From: Parabacteroides goldsteinii DSM 19448 = WAL 12034
Lineage (GTDB): Bacteria; Bacteroidota; Bacteroidia; Bacteroidales; Tannerellaceae
NCBI RefSeq assembly: GCF_000969835.1
Contig: NZ_KQ033912.1
Span: forward strand, 2,565,373-2,629,372
Reading direction: 5' to 3'
DNA length: 64,000 bases
This document shows, in pieces, positions 45,301 to 52,197 of this stretch. The position numbers and the translations under genes were made by a program. The stretch's first letter is position 1. Each line of letters starts with the position of its first letter. The notes under the pieces were generated by a model. The model was given only the letters and a program-made list of their open reading frames with translations, did no database searches and had not been told where the DNA came from.

Positions 45301-45462
45301 GGTTCCATGCGACTGGTCGTTTCGCGGATATATGTTTACACCGATCTGGGTCTCATTATTAGAGTCGGTGACTACTCCCTGAATATTAATTGTTTTTTGC
45401 GCTGAGGCAAAAGCCGGCAGCATCGTCAAAAACAAGACGATCAATGCTATATATTTTTTCAT
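42379..45462 (-). CDS. SusC/RagA-family TonB-dependent outer membrane receptor
   Basis: 1027 residues, complete. Signal peptide 1-21 (MKKYIALIVLFLTMLPAFAS), carboxypeptidase-D-like domain (about 25-105: NIQGVVTDSNNETQIGVNIY), plug (LEEVSIVGYSTQRKVSVVGA, then GAKGANGVVLINTKRG), and a barrel ending SMVLQVSF with the terminal Phe. It forms a pair with the SusD downstream and follows the IPT/NHL lipoprotein by 22 bp. The substrate cannot be read from the sequence; no glycoside hydrolase is in the operon. In contrast to the SusC at 14324, its C-terminus is intact. Confidence 0.92.
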   Translation of the reverse strand: MKKYIALIVLFLTMLPAFASAQKTINIQGVVTDSNNETQIGVNIYPRNDQSHGTVTDIDGKYTIQVKPGTTLVFSYIGFKTQEIKIGTAKEQTINVVLDADAQQLEEVSIVGYSTQRKVSVVGAITSIKPTTLNVGGVTSVSNALAGRVAGLIGVQQSGEPGSDVSEFWIRGISTFGANSSALILIDGIDRGSSSLNELAPEDIESFSVLKDATATAVYGAKGANGVVLINTKRGVEGKVSINGSVKTMIETLPRLPNYLRAYDYARLANEAKVVRGDKSVYSPEIFDIIKYNMDPDLYPDVSWQDEILKKRTLGVQGNINISGGSKLARYYMSAFYRTNDAIYKQTGMERYHSNVRRNQYTFRSNIDVDLTKSTLISLLLSAKLVDMNRPGMGTTKEIWGAQASLTPLTVPVRYSNGQLPAYGKGDMTSPSVLLNETGFLTDRDNSIESLLKIEQSLDFITKGLKATASLSFDNYNNHLTSRTKMPDLYKATDRNWNTGELMTLKTVVAEPMTFKSTSYGIRTIYVEGKVEYNRLFAEKHRIGGLFLYNQKDYQRTDADGELASIPHRNQGIAGRLTYSYNDIYFIEGNFGYNGSENFPKGERFGFFPSAALGYVISNYPLVKKKLPFITTLKLRYSYGLVGNDQISNDVRFPYLTTVNMSAPGYVFGDQYQNSGGGVTDAVLGSTGLVWEKAIKQNFGIDLTLWEALDITVDAFIDKRNNIFMERATLPGTIGVGTKPWGNVGKMKSWGADGTASYTHRFGNVDVELRGNFTLTRDKIIDYDEVPPRYPYLAKKGTSYGVTRGLIALGLFKDEEDVKNSPTQFGKVLPGDIKYQDINGDGRIDDYDIAPIGNSNIPKVQYGFATSAKWKGFDISVFFRGAAQVDYFMGGNGYYPFAGGVTGNVLSIVNDQKNRWTPASYSGDPSTENPNARFPRLTYGENVNNNRPSSFWLADAGYLRLKTLEIGYTIPKKILSKINMSNLRISVLGDNLCVWDKVKLWDPEQASDNGAVYPITRSYSMVLQVSF

Positions 45463-45484
45463 TTTTATGTACTTTAATCTATGG

Positions 45485-46858
45485 TTATTGAATAGCTATA
45501 CAACGGATCAAATAATTGTAGGTGTCGGCTACATATAGGATACCGTCGGGGGTAGCTGCTACATCATAAGGTTTATTGAAAAGTGCTTCCTGGGGTTTAC
45601 CGTCTTTATATCCGGATTCTCCCGGAACTCCGGCGAAGATGGTTGCATTGAACTCCTCATCTACTTTCCAGATTACATGGTTGGTGTAGTCTGCCAGATA
45701 GACGTTTCCTTCCTGGTCGGCGGTCATTCCTTCGATCTCTCCGAGTTGTGCGGCTTTTCCGTTTCCTTCTTTAGCCGCGCCTTTACCTGTTCCAACGATA
45801 TGTTCTATCTCGTTTTGTGTAATCCATGGAGTAGAATGTCCGGCAGGAGTATGATAAGGATTCAGGCGATAGAGGCGTCCCCAGGCTTCGGAAGTGATAT
45901 AGAGATATCCGTTTTTCTTATTATAGGCGATGTGTGCCCATGAATCCATATTCAGATTCTCTCCGATCAGCTCTACCTTTTTTGTTGCAATGCTTACACG
46001 GATCAGGCGTTTACCTGAAGAGGATAACAGGAAAACATAGTCATTGTCGGCAGCCAGCCCAAAATAATCCATGGCTCCGGCGATGTAGTCACCTTTGTCG
46101 TTTTTTTGATCATAATAAGCTTCAGCTTCCTGCCAGTTGCTCGATTTATACAATCCGTAGAAAAGAAGTGGGCGCATGGATGTACGTCTTTCCAGTACAT
46201 AATAATTTGTAAAGTCCAGATTGAATGAACATTGCCAGGGCTCATGCATCCCGGAAAGTACAGTGCTAAGTTTGTTGTCCTGGATGGAAAGCATCCTAAC
46301 CATCTTGCCTCCATCGTCAGCAATCAATACAGTCCCTTCATCATCGACAGCCAGCATGACGGGACGTCCGAATGAACCTTCCAAAGCTGGGCCGTCTTTA
46401 GCCGTTTTCACGTCTAATTGTCCGGCTACAGTAGTAACGGTGGCTTTAATGTTGTATTTAAATAATTTATCTTTAAGCGTTTCTTCCCTGTATTTGGGTG
46501 ATCCGTCTGAATTTACTCCATCTTCTACTGCAACTTTGATGGTAGAATGTTCTCCGGGTTGTTTGGGGACCATGGCATAGATAGCGTTGTTTTGTACTTT
46601 AAGGATCAAGGCCTCTTTTTGATTGAAAAACAATTTTACTTTGGATATATCGTTTCCGAAGTTGGAGCCACTCACCACTACACGGGTTCCTATTCCTCCT
46701 TTTTCGGGACCTATGCTTGATACAACCAACGGTTTATCAGGGGAATACGGATTATCTTCAGAAGAACTGTTGTCATCATTACAAGCTGTAAGTCCTCCTA
46801 TGAAAAGAAATGCGGTAAATAGATAGAATAAGGTTACATTAATTTTTGAGGTTTTCAT
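45485..46858 (-). CDS. IPT/TIG and NHL-repeat surface lipoprotein, first gene of the SusCD operon
   Basis: 457 residues. Signal with lipobox near residue 26 (FLFIGGLTACNDDNSSSEDN). The IPT/TIG domain spans about 43-130 (VVSSIGPEKGGIGTRVVVSG, SNFGNDISKVKLFFN). From about 165 to the end come NHL-type beta-propeller repeats (FGRPVMLAVDDEGTVLIADD, IEGMTADQEGNVYLADYTNH, YDVAATPDGILYVADTYNYL). Proteins of this plan often replace or supplement SusE/F-type glycan-binding lipoproteins in polysaccharide-utilisation loci. It is nearest to the invertible segment at 47142-47337 and so would be switched with the rest of the operon. Confidence 0.85.
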   Translation of the reverse strand: MKTSKINVTLFYLFTAFLFIGGLTACNDDNSSSEDNPYSPDKPLVVSSIGPEKGGIGTRVVVSGSNFGNDISKVKLFFNQKEALILKVQNNAIYAMVPKQPGEHSTIKVAVEDGVNSDGSPKYREETLKDKLFKYNIKATVTTVAGQLDVKTAKDGPALEGSFGRPVMLAVDDEGTVLIADDGGKMVRMLSIQDNKLSTVLSGMHEPWQCSFNLDFTNYYVLERRTSMRPLLFYGLYKSSNWQEAEAYYDQKNDKGDYIAGAMDYFGLAADNDYVFLLSSSGKRLIRVSIATKKVELIGENLNMDSWAHIAYNKKNGYLYITSEAWGRLYRLNPYHTPAGHSTPWITQNEIEHIVGTGKGAAKEGNGKAAQLGEIEGMTADQEGNVYLADYTNHVIWKVDEEFNATIFAGVPGESGYKDGKPQEALFNKPYDVAATPDGILYVADTYNYLIRCIAIQ

Positions 46859-47141
46859 TGTCTAATGTACTATGTTTAATACTAGGTGCAAAGTATCGTT
46901 AGTACAATCAGTAATTATTCATTTGCAACTGAATAATGATGATTGTATGTAAGCAGGCTTTTGCATGGTATAGCAAAAGAGGATCATATTAGATCTAATT
47001 TAACAAATAAAGATTACACATTCTCTTAGAGTATGTAATTGAATAATGCGACTAAGGGTATTTCAGGTCATGTTATAATGTTATTTGTGAAAGACTGTAG
47101 TCTTTCTGGTTTGTAATTAGTATACGTTAACTTTAATGCTG

Positions 47142-47337
47142 TAGTCTTCGTAGAACTATGGCATTAGGCGAAGAATTGGGGGGCATAAATGGCAATTTAT
47201 TTCATTTATTTATGAGAAATCGAAATATTATCCATCATTGTAGTGATATTGTCCATTTTTATGCCTTTAAAAAGCTTGTTCTTTTGTATTATTAATTAAA
47301 TAATATGAGAAATAGTGCCATAGTTCTACGAAGACTA
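47142..47337. promoter_or_regulatory. Probable invertible promoter segment upstream of the IPT-SusC-SusD operon
   Basis: A 22-bp perfect inverted repeat at 47142-47163 (TAGTCTTCGTAGAACTATGG plus CA) and 47316-47337 encloses 152 bp of AT-rich non-coding DNA, 283 bp upstream of the first operon gene. In the present orientation the best promoter-like pair (ATTG, then TTCTTTTG near 47281-47288, one mismatch to TAnnTTTG) reads on the plus strand, away from the operon, which would be the OFF state; this is tentative. No recombinase gene is in the window. Confidence 0.75.
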
Positions 47338-47615
47338 TGGTGTTGTTATCAACAAGAATTATGCTGTATCAAATTAATTTGTCTCAGTTTTTACTTAATT
47401 TGAATTGGGTATGAAGAATGACCTGTTCCTTTAAATTTTATTTTTTTATTTATATAATCCTTGTTATTTAATCGTTTATTCGTAAAATGTCTGGTGCGTT
47501 GTTTGTATTGTTACTTTTAACTACATACTAAAAGAGAGCCTCAATGCTGTCGTTTCCTATATTTGCTTTCATTTCTTAAATAAATTGATTAAAATTAATT
47601 AAAACACAGGGGCGT

Positions 47616-47648
47616 TTTGCTTATTAGTCTGTAATCTTGTTACATTTG
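47616..47648 (+). promoter_or_regulatory. Promoter of the 47.7-kb small exported protein gene
   Basis: -33 TTTG at 47616-47619, a 21-bp spacer and -7 TACATTTG at 47641-47648. It lies over the in-frame ATG at 47651 region, so the start at 47681 is used. Confidence 0.7.
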
Positions 47649-47680
47649 TGCATGACATACTTTTTATATACTCTAACATC

Positions 47681-48097
47681 ATGAAGACAAAAGCAATTAT
47701 TATCAGTCTCTTTTTTTGCTTGTTCATGGGCGCATCCTTTTTGTGTGGAGCTACGCCCTATCTCTCCGGTGGCCAACCGGCCGATTCCGTTTTATGGAAA
47801 CAACAACTGGATATGATAAAGAAAAATACGGCTGAATATCATCTGGGGTATGTCCTTACAGGTTATAAATACATCGGCAAGATTTCTACGGAAGAGGAGC
47901 TGGAGAGGGCAAAGCTTGCTATACTTGATGGTACAGGCTATCCTGCTGTTGCGTATGGAAAAACAAAATTGATGAGTTTGAAAGAGTTCTCTTCCATCGA
48001 CAAAGAAAAGGCAGAAAATATGAGGAAAGATGTAAGGAAGACTTTGGATCAATTGTTGCGGTTGCGGCTTGGATTGGATTGGAAGAGGTGGAATTAG
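47681..48097 (+). CDS. Small exported hypothetical protein
   Basis: 138 residues from ATG 47681. The signal peptide is MKTKAIIISLFFCLFMGASF with cleavage near residue 25. The mature part is helical and charged (VLWKQQLDMIKKNTAEYHLG, TEEELERAKLAILDGTG) and ends KTLDQLLRLRLGLDWKRWN. No family is recognised. It is transcribed away from the SusCD operon across the invertible segment, and has its own promoter. Confidence 0.6.
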   Translation: MKTKAIIISLFFCLFMGASFLCGATPYLSGGQPADSVLWKQQLDMIKKNTAEYHLGYVLTGYKYIGKISTEEELERAKLAILDGTGYPAVAYGKTKLMSLKEFSSIDKEKAENMRKDVRKTLDQLLRLRLGLDWKRWN

Positions 48098-48457
48098 AGT
48101 GGACATGCGATGGCACTATTTACAAGACTGTCTGTGTAGTCTCCGGCACACTCGGAATCCTCTACGAAAATGTTTTTATCAACTCCTTTCAGCCTGGTGT
48201 TGAAACAACTACTGTGCGTTCGGAATTCTAACACAAAATTAAAACAACTATTTTCGGGATCAAAAACAATTGTTTTTTAGAATTAATACTATATAGCTGA
48301 AATCAGTTTGTATGTCTGGGCTGTTCTCTATGTCATTTCAGACTACTGCTTTCAGCTTTCAGTTGTTCGGGATGGCCTGTTTTTTCAATCTATCCGGCTG
48401 AAGGGATGAAACCGTGAAAAAGTGTATACGGAAATTCGAGGTAAAATAACTTCCAGC

Positions 48458-48721
48458 AAAGCATATGACTTTTGTCCTCAAAGCATATATGTTTTGTCGT
48501 CAAAGGTCCTGACTTAACATTTCGAAACACCTATGTTTTACGAGCAGGATAATTACCTGCAGGCAAATGGATAACTATTGGTTGGAGAATGGATAACTAT
48601 TGATTGGCAAACGGATAACTATCTGGCGGAATCTAAGTCCGGTTATATCACCTTTCAGTCGGACCGTTTATCTTTCAATGGGAGATTACGACTGACGCCT
48701 GAAAGGTGAGCTTTGAAAATT
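48458..48721. repeat. Twelve-unit degenerate 22-bp tandem array
   Basis: Units fall at 48458, 48480, 48502 and so on every 22 bp up to 48700. Clear words keep phase: AAAGCATAT starts units 1 and 2; GGATAACTAT occurs in units 6, 7 and 8 at 48569, 48591 and 48613. Neighbours resemble each other more than distant units, as if the array grew by slippage and drifted. CACCTTTCAG (48650) and CTGAAAGGTG near the end are inverted to each other. The remaining gap, 48098-48457, shows no gene. Confidence 0.7.
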
Positions 48722-48754
48722 ACATTGCTATAGGCTGGATTTTCTGCATGCTAT

Positions 48755-49393
48755 TCAATGAGGTAGGATGTCTTTCAGATTTCTGATTGTTTTAGACTTG
48801 TTCGTTAACAAATTGTAGTTGTTATGTCCTCCCGAATACAGAATACAGTTTATTCCCAAAGTTTTTGCCACTTCCGCATCGTGTAATGTATCTCCTATTA
48901 TGAGCGCTTTTCCCGGATCCAGGGAGTTCTCTTTTATCAGTCTTTGGCCGATTCCGATTTTTCCGGTAGCACAGATGTTATCTGAACCGTATATTCCTTT
49001 GAATTTATCCGTCAGGTGGAAACGGTCAAGTATACGTAGTAGATCGTTTGTCCCGGCAGCAGATAGAATATATTGGCTGATGCCTTTTGCATTGATCGCA
49101 TCCAGAATAAAAGGGACATCAACATGCAGCTTTATATCTTTCTCGTAGTTTTTATAACGTTCCATATACTCTGCGGATATCTCTTCGATCGATTCTTTTT
49201 CGAAGTCGATGCCTATCCGGATATGGAACTGTTTGACGGGGAAGCAGAATATCTCTTTATAGGTATTTATATCCAGTAGGGGTAAATCCCTTTTTGAGAG
49301 CATTTCGTTGATAACCTTGACGTTTACTTCTACATCGTCTAATAACGTTCCGTTCCAATCCCAGATTAAAGTTTCTGTTTCTGATAAAATCAT
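48755..49393 (-). CDS. HAD-family hydrolase (phosphoglycolate-phosphatase-like)
   Basis: 212 residues. HAD motif I is LIWDWNGTLLDDV (about 9-21, with Asp nucleophile in DWNGT), motif II YILSAAGTND (Ser/Thr, about 112-121), and motif III/IV KALIIGDTLHDAEVAKTLG (about 157-176, Lys and the Asp pair). A helical cap lies between motifs I and II. The substrate is a small phosphate ester or phosphoglycolate; it is not resolvable from sequence. It is a single cytosolic gene. Confidence 0.85.
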   Translation of the reverse strand: MILSETETLIWDWNGTLLDDVEVNVKVINEMLSKRDLPLLDINTYKEIFCFPVKQFHIRIGIDFEKESIEEISAEYMERYKNYEKDIKLHVDVPFILDAINAKGISQYILSAAGTNDLLRILDRFHLTDKFKGIYGSDNICATGKIGIGQRLIKENSLDPGKALIIGDTLHDAEVAKTLGINCILYSGGHNNYNLLTNKSKTIRNLKDILPH

Positions 49394-49505
49394 TTTTTTA
49401 GTTTAAGTGTTTTTACTCGTCTTCTTTGGAGAAAGATAGTAGACAAAGATAGGCAGATTTCTTATATAATCCGGTTGTTTCGGTCGCGTTGTGGTACATT
49501 ATTTT

Positions 49506-49513
49506 TATATTTG
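49506..49513 (+). promoter_or_regulatory. -7 box of the nitrilase-family gene
   Basis: TATATTTG, 26 bp before ATG 49540. It lies downstream of the in-frame ATG 49489, excluding that start. Confidence 0.65.
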
Positions 49514-49539
49514 CGCCTGTCTCTAAATCCTGTGAATGT

Positions 49540-50316
49540 ATGAAATGTCTGCTGACTGTTCTTATTTTATTGGCTAATATGGCCGTTCAGGCACAAACGA
49601 AAGAAACCTGTCGGGTCGCCTTGGTACAAGCACATCTTGCATGGGGAGATGTTGATGCAAACCTTGAAGCTTTTCAGAAGCGGGTAGAGAAATGCCGGGG
49701 ATGTGATATGATTGTGTTCCCCGAGTTGTTTGTTTCCGGATGCGAAATGAAAAAGAAGGATAAGGAAGTCGCTGTACAGACGAAAGATGAAATAGCGGGT
49801 TATTACCCGACTGTCATTGAGAAAATGAAGGAATGGGCGGCTGGTAGCGGAGCCTTGATAATCGGCTCTACAATATATAAAGAAGAAGGGGAATTTTATA
49901 ATCGCTTACTTGCTGTCTTTCCTGATAGGCATTATGAATATTATGACAAACATAACTGTTTTAAGAAAGGAAGTTTTTCTCCCGGAGAAAAGCAGTTGGT
50001 TCTGAACTGGAAAGGACACCGTTTGGCTACTTATATCTGTTACGATCTCCGTTTCCCGGATTGGAGCCGGAATGAAGGCCGCTATGATACGGCTATTTAT
50101 ATAGCGAACTGGCCGGAGTCCCGGCGTGATGATTGGAATCGTCTTCTTCGTGAACGGGCTATAGAGAATCAGGCCAATATTATCGCAGTCAATTGTGCCG
50201 GGACTGATCTGGGAGGTATCATCTATGCAGGCGATTCTTACCTCTTGTCTCCCGAAGGGAAGATTGTCGGGGAATGTGAAGCCTACAAAGATGATATACT
50301 GATTGTAGAGTTGTGA
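49540..50316 (+). CDS. Exported carbon-nitrogen hydrolase (nitrilase/omega-amidase family)
   Basis: 258 residues from ATG 49540, with a signal peptide (MKCLLTVLILLANMAVQAQT) that is unusual for this mostly cytosolic family. The Glu-Lys-Cys triad is present: Glu in FPELFVSGCEM, Lys in YYDKHNCFKKGSFSPG, and Cys in YICYDLRFPDWSRN. The closest group is the omega-amidase class (YafV-like), which hydrolyses alpha-keto acid amides. Export suggests an envelope or periplasmic substrate, but the signal could also be a mis-read of a hydrophobic start. It is a single gene. Confidence 0.85.
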   Translation: MKCLLTVLILLANMAVQAQTKETCRVALVQAHLAWGDVDANLEAFQKRVEKCRGCDMIVFPELFVSGCEMKKKDKEVAVQTKDEIAGYYPTVIEKMKEWAAGSGALIIGSTIYKEEGEFYNRLLAVFPDRHYEYYDKHNCFKKGSFSPGEKQLVLNWKGHRLATYICYDLRFPDWSRNEGRYDTAIYIANWPESRRDDWNRLLRERAIENQANIIAVNCAGTDLGGIIYAGDSYLLSPEGKIVGECEAYKDDILIVEL

Positions 50317-50398
50317 TTCATTGTTGGTTGATATCGGATATCTCGTAAGTTTTAAGATAATAATCAGAGTTAAATATTTTCAAGAGTTTATATTATGC

Positions 50399-50429
50399 TT
50401 GTTTAGTTGTATCTAATTAGTTACATTTG
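50399..50429 (+). promoter_or_regulatory. Promoter of the HigBA-type pair
   Basis: -33 TTG at 50399-50401, a 20-bp spacer and -7 box TACATTTG at 50422-50429. Transcription would begin about 7 bp after the box, at or just after the ATG at 50434, so the mRNA may be leaderless. Confidence 0.65.
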
Positions 50430-50433
50430 CGAG

Positions 50434-50799
50434 ATGAAAGCAACAAGTAAAAAAGATAACGATATACGTGAATTATATTTCTCGGATGAGTTTGTAAAGT
50501 TCTATGATATGTTGCAGGATAAAGTGAAGGCTAAGTTTGAGCATACGATGGATGTTATCAGAACTGAATATGTGCTGAGTACGAAGTTTGTAAAACACCT
50601 GGAAAATACAGATTTATACGAAATGAGAGTGTCTGTTAGTACTAATGAATATAGGACTATTCTTTTTGCTGTTGATGATGATAATATCATTCTTTCAAAG
50701 AAAATATTACTTTTGAATGGATTTCTGAAGAAATCTACGAAAGACTATAATAAGCAAATAAAAATAGCAGAACGGATATTAAAAGACTTTGAGTTATGA
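50434..50799 (+). CDS. higB: RelE/HigB-like toxin
   Basis: 121 residues from ATG 50434. The fold pattern is that of the phage-derived Gp49-like/HigB family: YFSDEFVKFYDMLQDKVKAK, EMRVSVSTNEYRTILFAVDD and KKILLLNGFLKKSTKDYNKQ, with the conserved Arg and the Lys/Gly segment near 88-95 expected for ribosome-dependent mRNA cleavage. The stop codon overlaps the antitoxin start (ATGA), and the toxin comes first, as is usual for higBA. Confidence 0.8.
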   Translation: MKATSKKDNDIRELYFSDEFVKFYDMLQDKVKAKFEHTMDVIRTEYVLSTKFVKHLENTDLYEMRVSVSTNEYRTILFAVDDDNIILSKKILLLNGFLKKSTKDYNKQIKIAERILKDFEL

Positions 50800-51107
50800 G
50801 AAAGTTAGATGAAAATAAGTTGAGTAAACTGCATACAGCAGGTGAATTATTGGATAATAAATATGGGGAACTTGGAACCGAATCCCGTACAGCTTTTCAT
50901 GAGAAATCAATCGCATGGTATTATGGTGAGATACTGCGTGATCGTCGGAAACAGCTAAAGATCACCCAACAAGAGTTGGCGGAAAAGGTTGGTACAGCTA
51001 GAAGTTATATTGCCCGTGTAGAAAAAGGGGAAACTGATATTCAGATTTCGAGCTTTTTTCGTATTGCTCGTGCTCTTGGAATAGAGTTTACCCCTACGTT
51101 CTTATGA
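50796..51107 (+). CDS. higA: HigA-like XRE antitoxin
   Basis: 103 residues. A dimerisation arm (LLDNKYGELGTESRTAFHEK) precedes the HTH at about 47-100 (LRDRRKQLKITQQELAEKVG, then ARSYIARVEKGETDIQISSF). It should bind and silence the HigB-like toxin and repress the operon. Its N-terminal arm is recognisable in the stub at 13328-13495. Confidence 0.85.
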   Translation: MRKLDENKLSKLHTAGELLDNKYGELGTESRTAFHEKSIAWYYGEILRDRRKQLKITQQELAEKVGTARSYIARVEKGETDIQISSFFRIARALGIEFTPTFL

Positions 51108-51129
51108 TTATTAACTTCGTTATTACCGG

Positions 51130-51945
51130 TCAATATCTTATATCCATTTTCTCTTCTCCATTGTCAACAGCTACCGGATATGCGTTCTTATTATAAGTAT
51201 ATTTGTAATAAGTCGTATGGGTGTTGCCGGTTTTTCCATCTGTCACGGTTTCTTCCGTAAGTGTGTTCCGATAATTGAGGTACTGGCGGGAAGATATTCC
51301 TGATGTAAGTGAATGATAACTGAAGAACCATAATGGTAATTCCACTTGGCTCATTGAACCGGGTTGGTCACTGTATTGAAAACTAGAGGTCGTGATAAGT
51401 GTCGAATCTTTGAGGTTGAACTTTTCGAGTTTTAACAGGTTTTTCGTTGATGGCTCGAAAGTTAAGGCATAGTAATATTTTCCATCCCATACTTTCTTAT
51501 ACCCTTCGCTAGTTATTTGAAATGCACCCAGATCTGTTATTTTTGTAGGAAATCCGTTTCCATCCAGTTCAATTTCCTGATTATAGGAAATATCCATGCT
51601 TGGTTCTCCACTTTGTTTTACAATGATTTTATTTCCTTCCTTTTCGAAACCTGTATAGCCGTGTCCGTCCGCTATATTGGGATCAGCAGGAGGAGCGTAG
51701 GAGATACCGCGAAGTTCATTGCCTTCGTAGTTGAAAGTAGTGGTGAAACCGTCTTGGTTCATCATTTGCAGCAACCGGTTACCGGAATACGATAGATGGG
51801 TTGTTTGATTTTCTGTTTTGAATGCACTGGGGAGACCGTCTCTCCCTGTCGAACCGAAACCTTCGGTATTGTCATCACAAGAAAACAGACAAAAACTTAC
51901 AGCAATCAGAGCTGTCGAGACAAGGGTATGGATGAATAGTTTCAT
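51130..51945 (-). CDS. DUF4595-like lipoprotein
   Basis: 271 residues. Lipoprotein signal with Cys23 (TALIAVSFCLFSCDDNTEGF). The mature part is RHS-like beta strands reading code-like pairs (HLSYSGNRLLQMMNQDGFTT, TFNYEGNELRGISYAPPADP, TYYKYTYNKNAYPVAVDN), the pattern of Bacteroidetes DUF4595 proteins, whose function is unknown. It is a single gene, convergent with the HigBA pair. Confidence 0.7.
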   Translation of the reverse strand: MKLFIHTLVSTALIAVSFCLFSCDDNTEGFGSTGRDGLPSAFKTENQTTHLSYSGNRLLQMMNQDGFTTTFNYEGNELRGISYAPPADPNIADGHGYTGFEKEGNKIIVKQSGEPSMDISYNQEIELDGNGFPTKITDLGAFQITSEGYKKVWDGKYYYALTFEPSTKNLLKLEKFNLKDSTLITTSSFQYSDQPGSMSQVELPLWFFSYHSLTSGISSRQYLNYRNTLTEETVTDGKTGNTHTTYYKYTYNKNAYPVAVDNGEEKMDIRY

Positions 51946-52054
51946 AATAATTAGTTGTTTATAGTTTTATAAATATGATGCGATAGTAATTTGGATAGTT
52001 GCATCTGTTGGAAAAAATATAAGTATTTACGTGGTGAAGTGGTGAGTGTCAGAT

Positions 52055-52098
52055 AAAGGTCCTATGTTTTGAAATGTAAAGACCTGACTTTTTTGAGG
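52055..52098. repeat. Two-unit 22-bp repeat related to the 48.5-kb array
   Basis: Units at 52055 (AAAGGTCCTATGTTTTG and five more bases) and 52077 (TAAAGACCTGACTTTTTTG and three more). Their words AAAGGTCC, TATGTTTTG and CCTGACTT recur in the array at 48458-48545 at matching offsets. Flanks 51946-52054 hold no gene. Confidence 0.45.
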
Positions 52099-52133
52099 TG
52101 TTTCCTGGCTTTTTTTCGGGCTGGTAAAAAATG

Positions 52134-52176
52134 GAAGAGGTGGTGCAAAGGCTTCAAGCCAATGTACCACCTCTTC
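52134..52176 (-). terminator. Terminator of the S41 protease gene
   Basis: GAAGAGGTGGTGC pairs with GTACCACCTCTTC (one wobble), loop of 17 bases, then a T-run in minus-strand sense (CATTTTTT). Confidence 0.85.
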
Positions 52177-52197
52177 TTATATATATTAATGTACGTG

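Noticed and set aside
48458..48721. CRISPR array
   Set aside because: The repeats are contiguous 22-mers with no spacers of constant length, they diverge from unit to unit, and no cas gene lies in the window.
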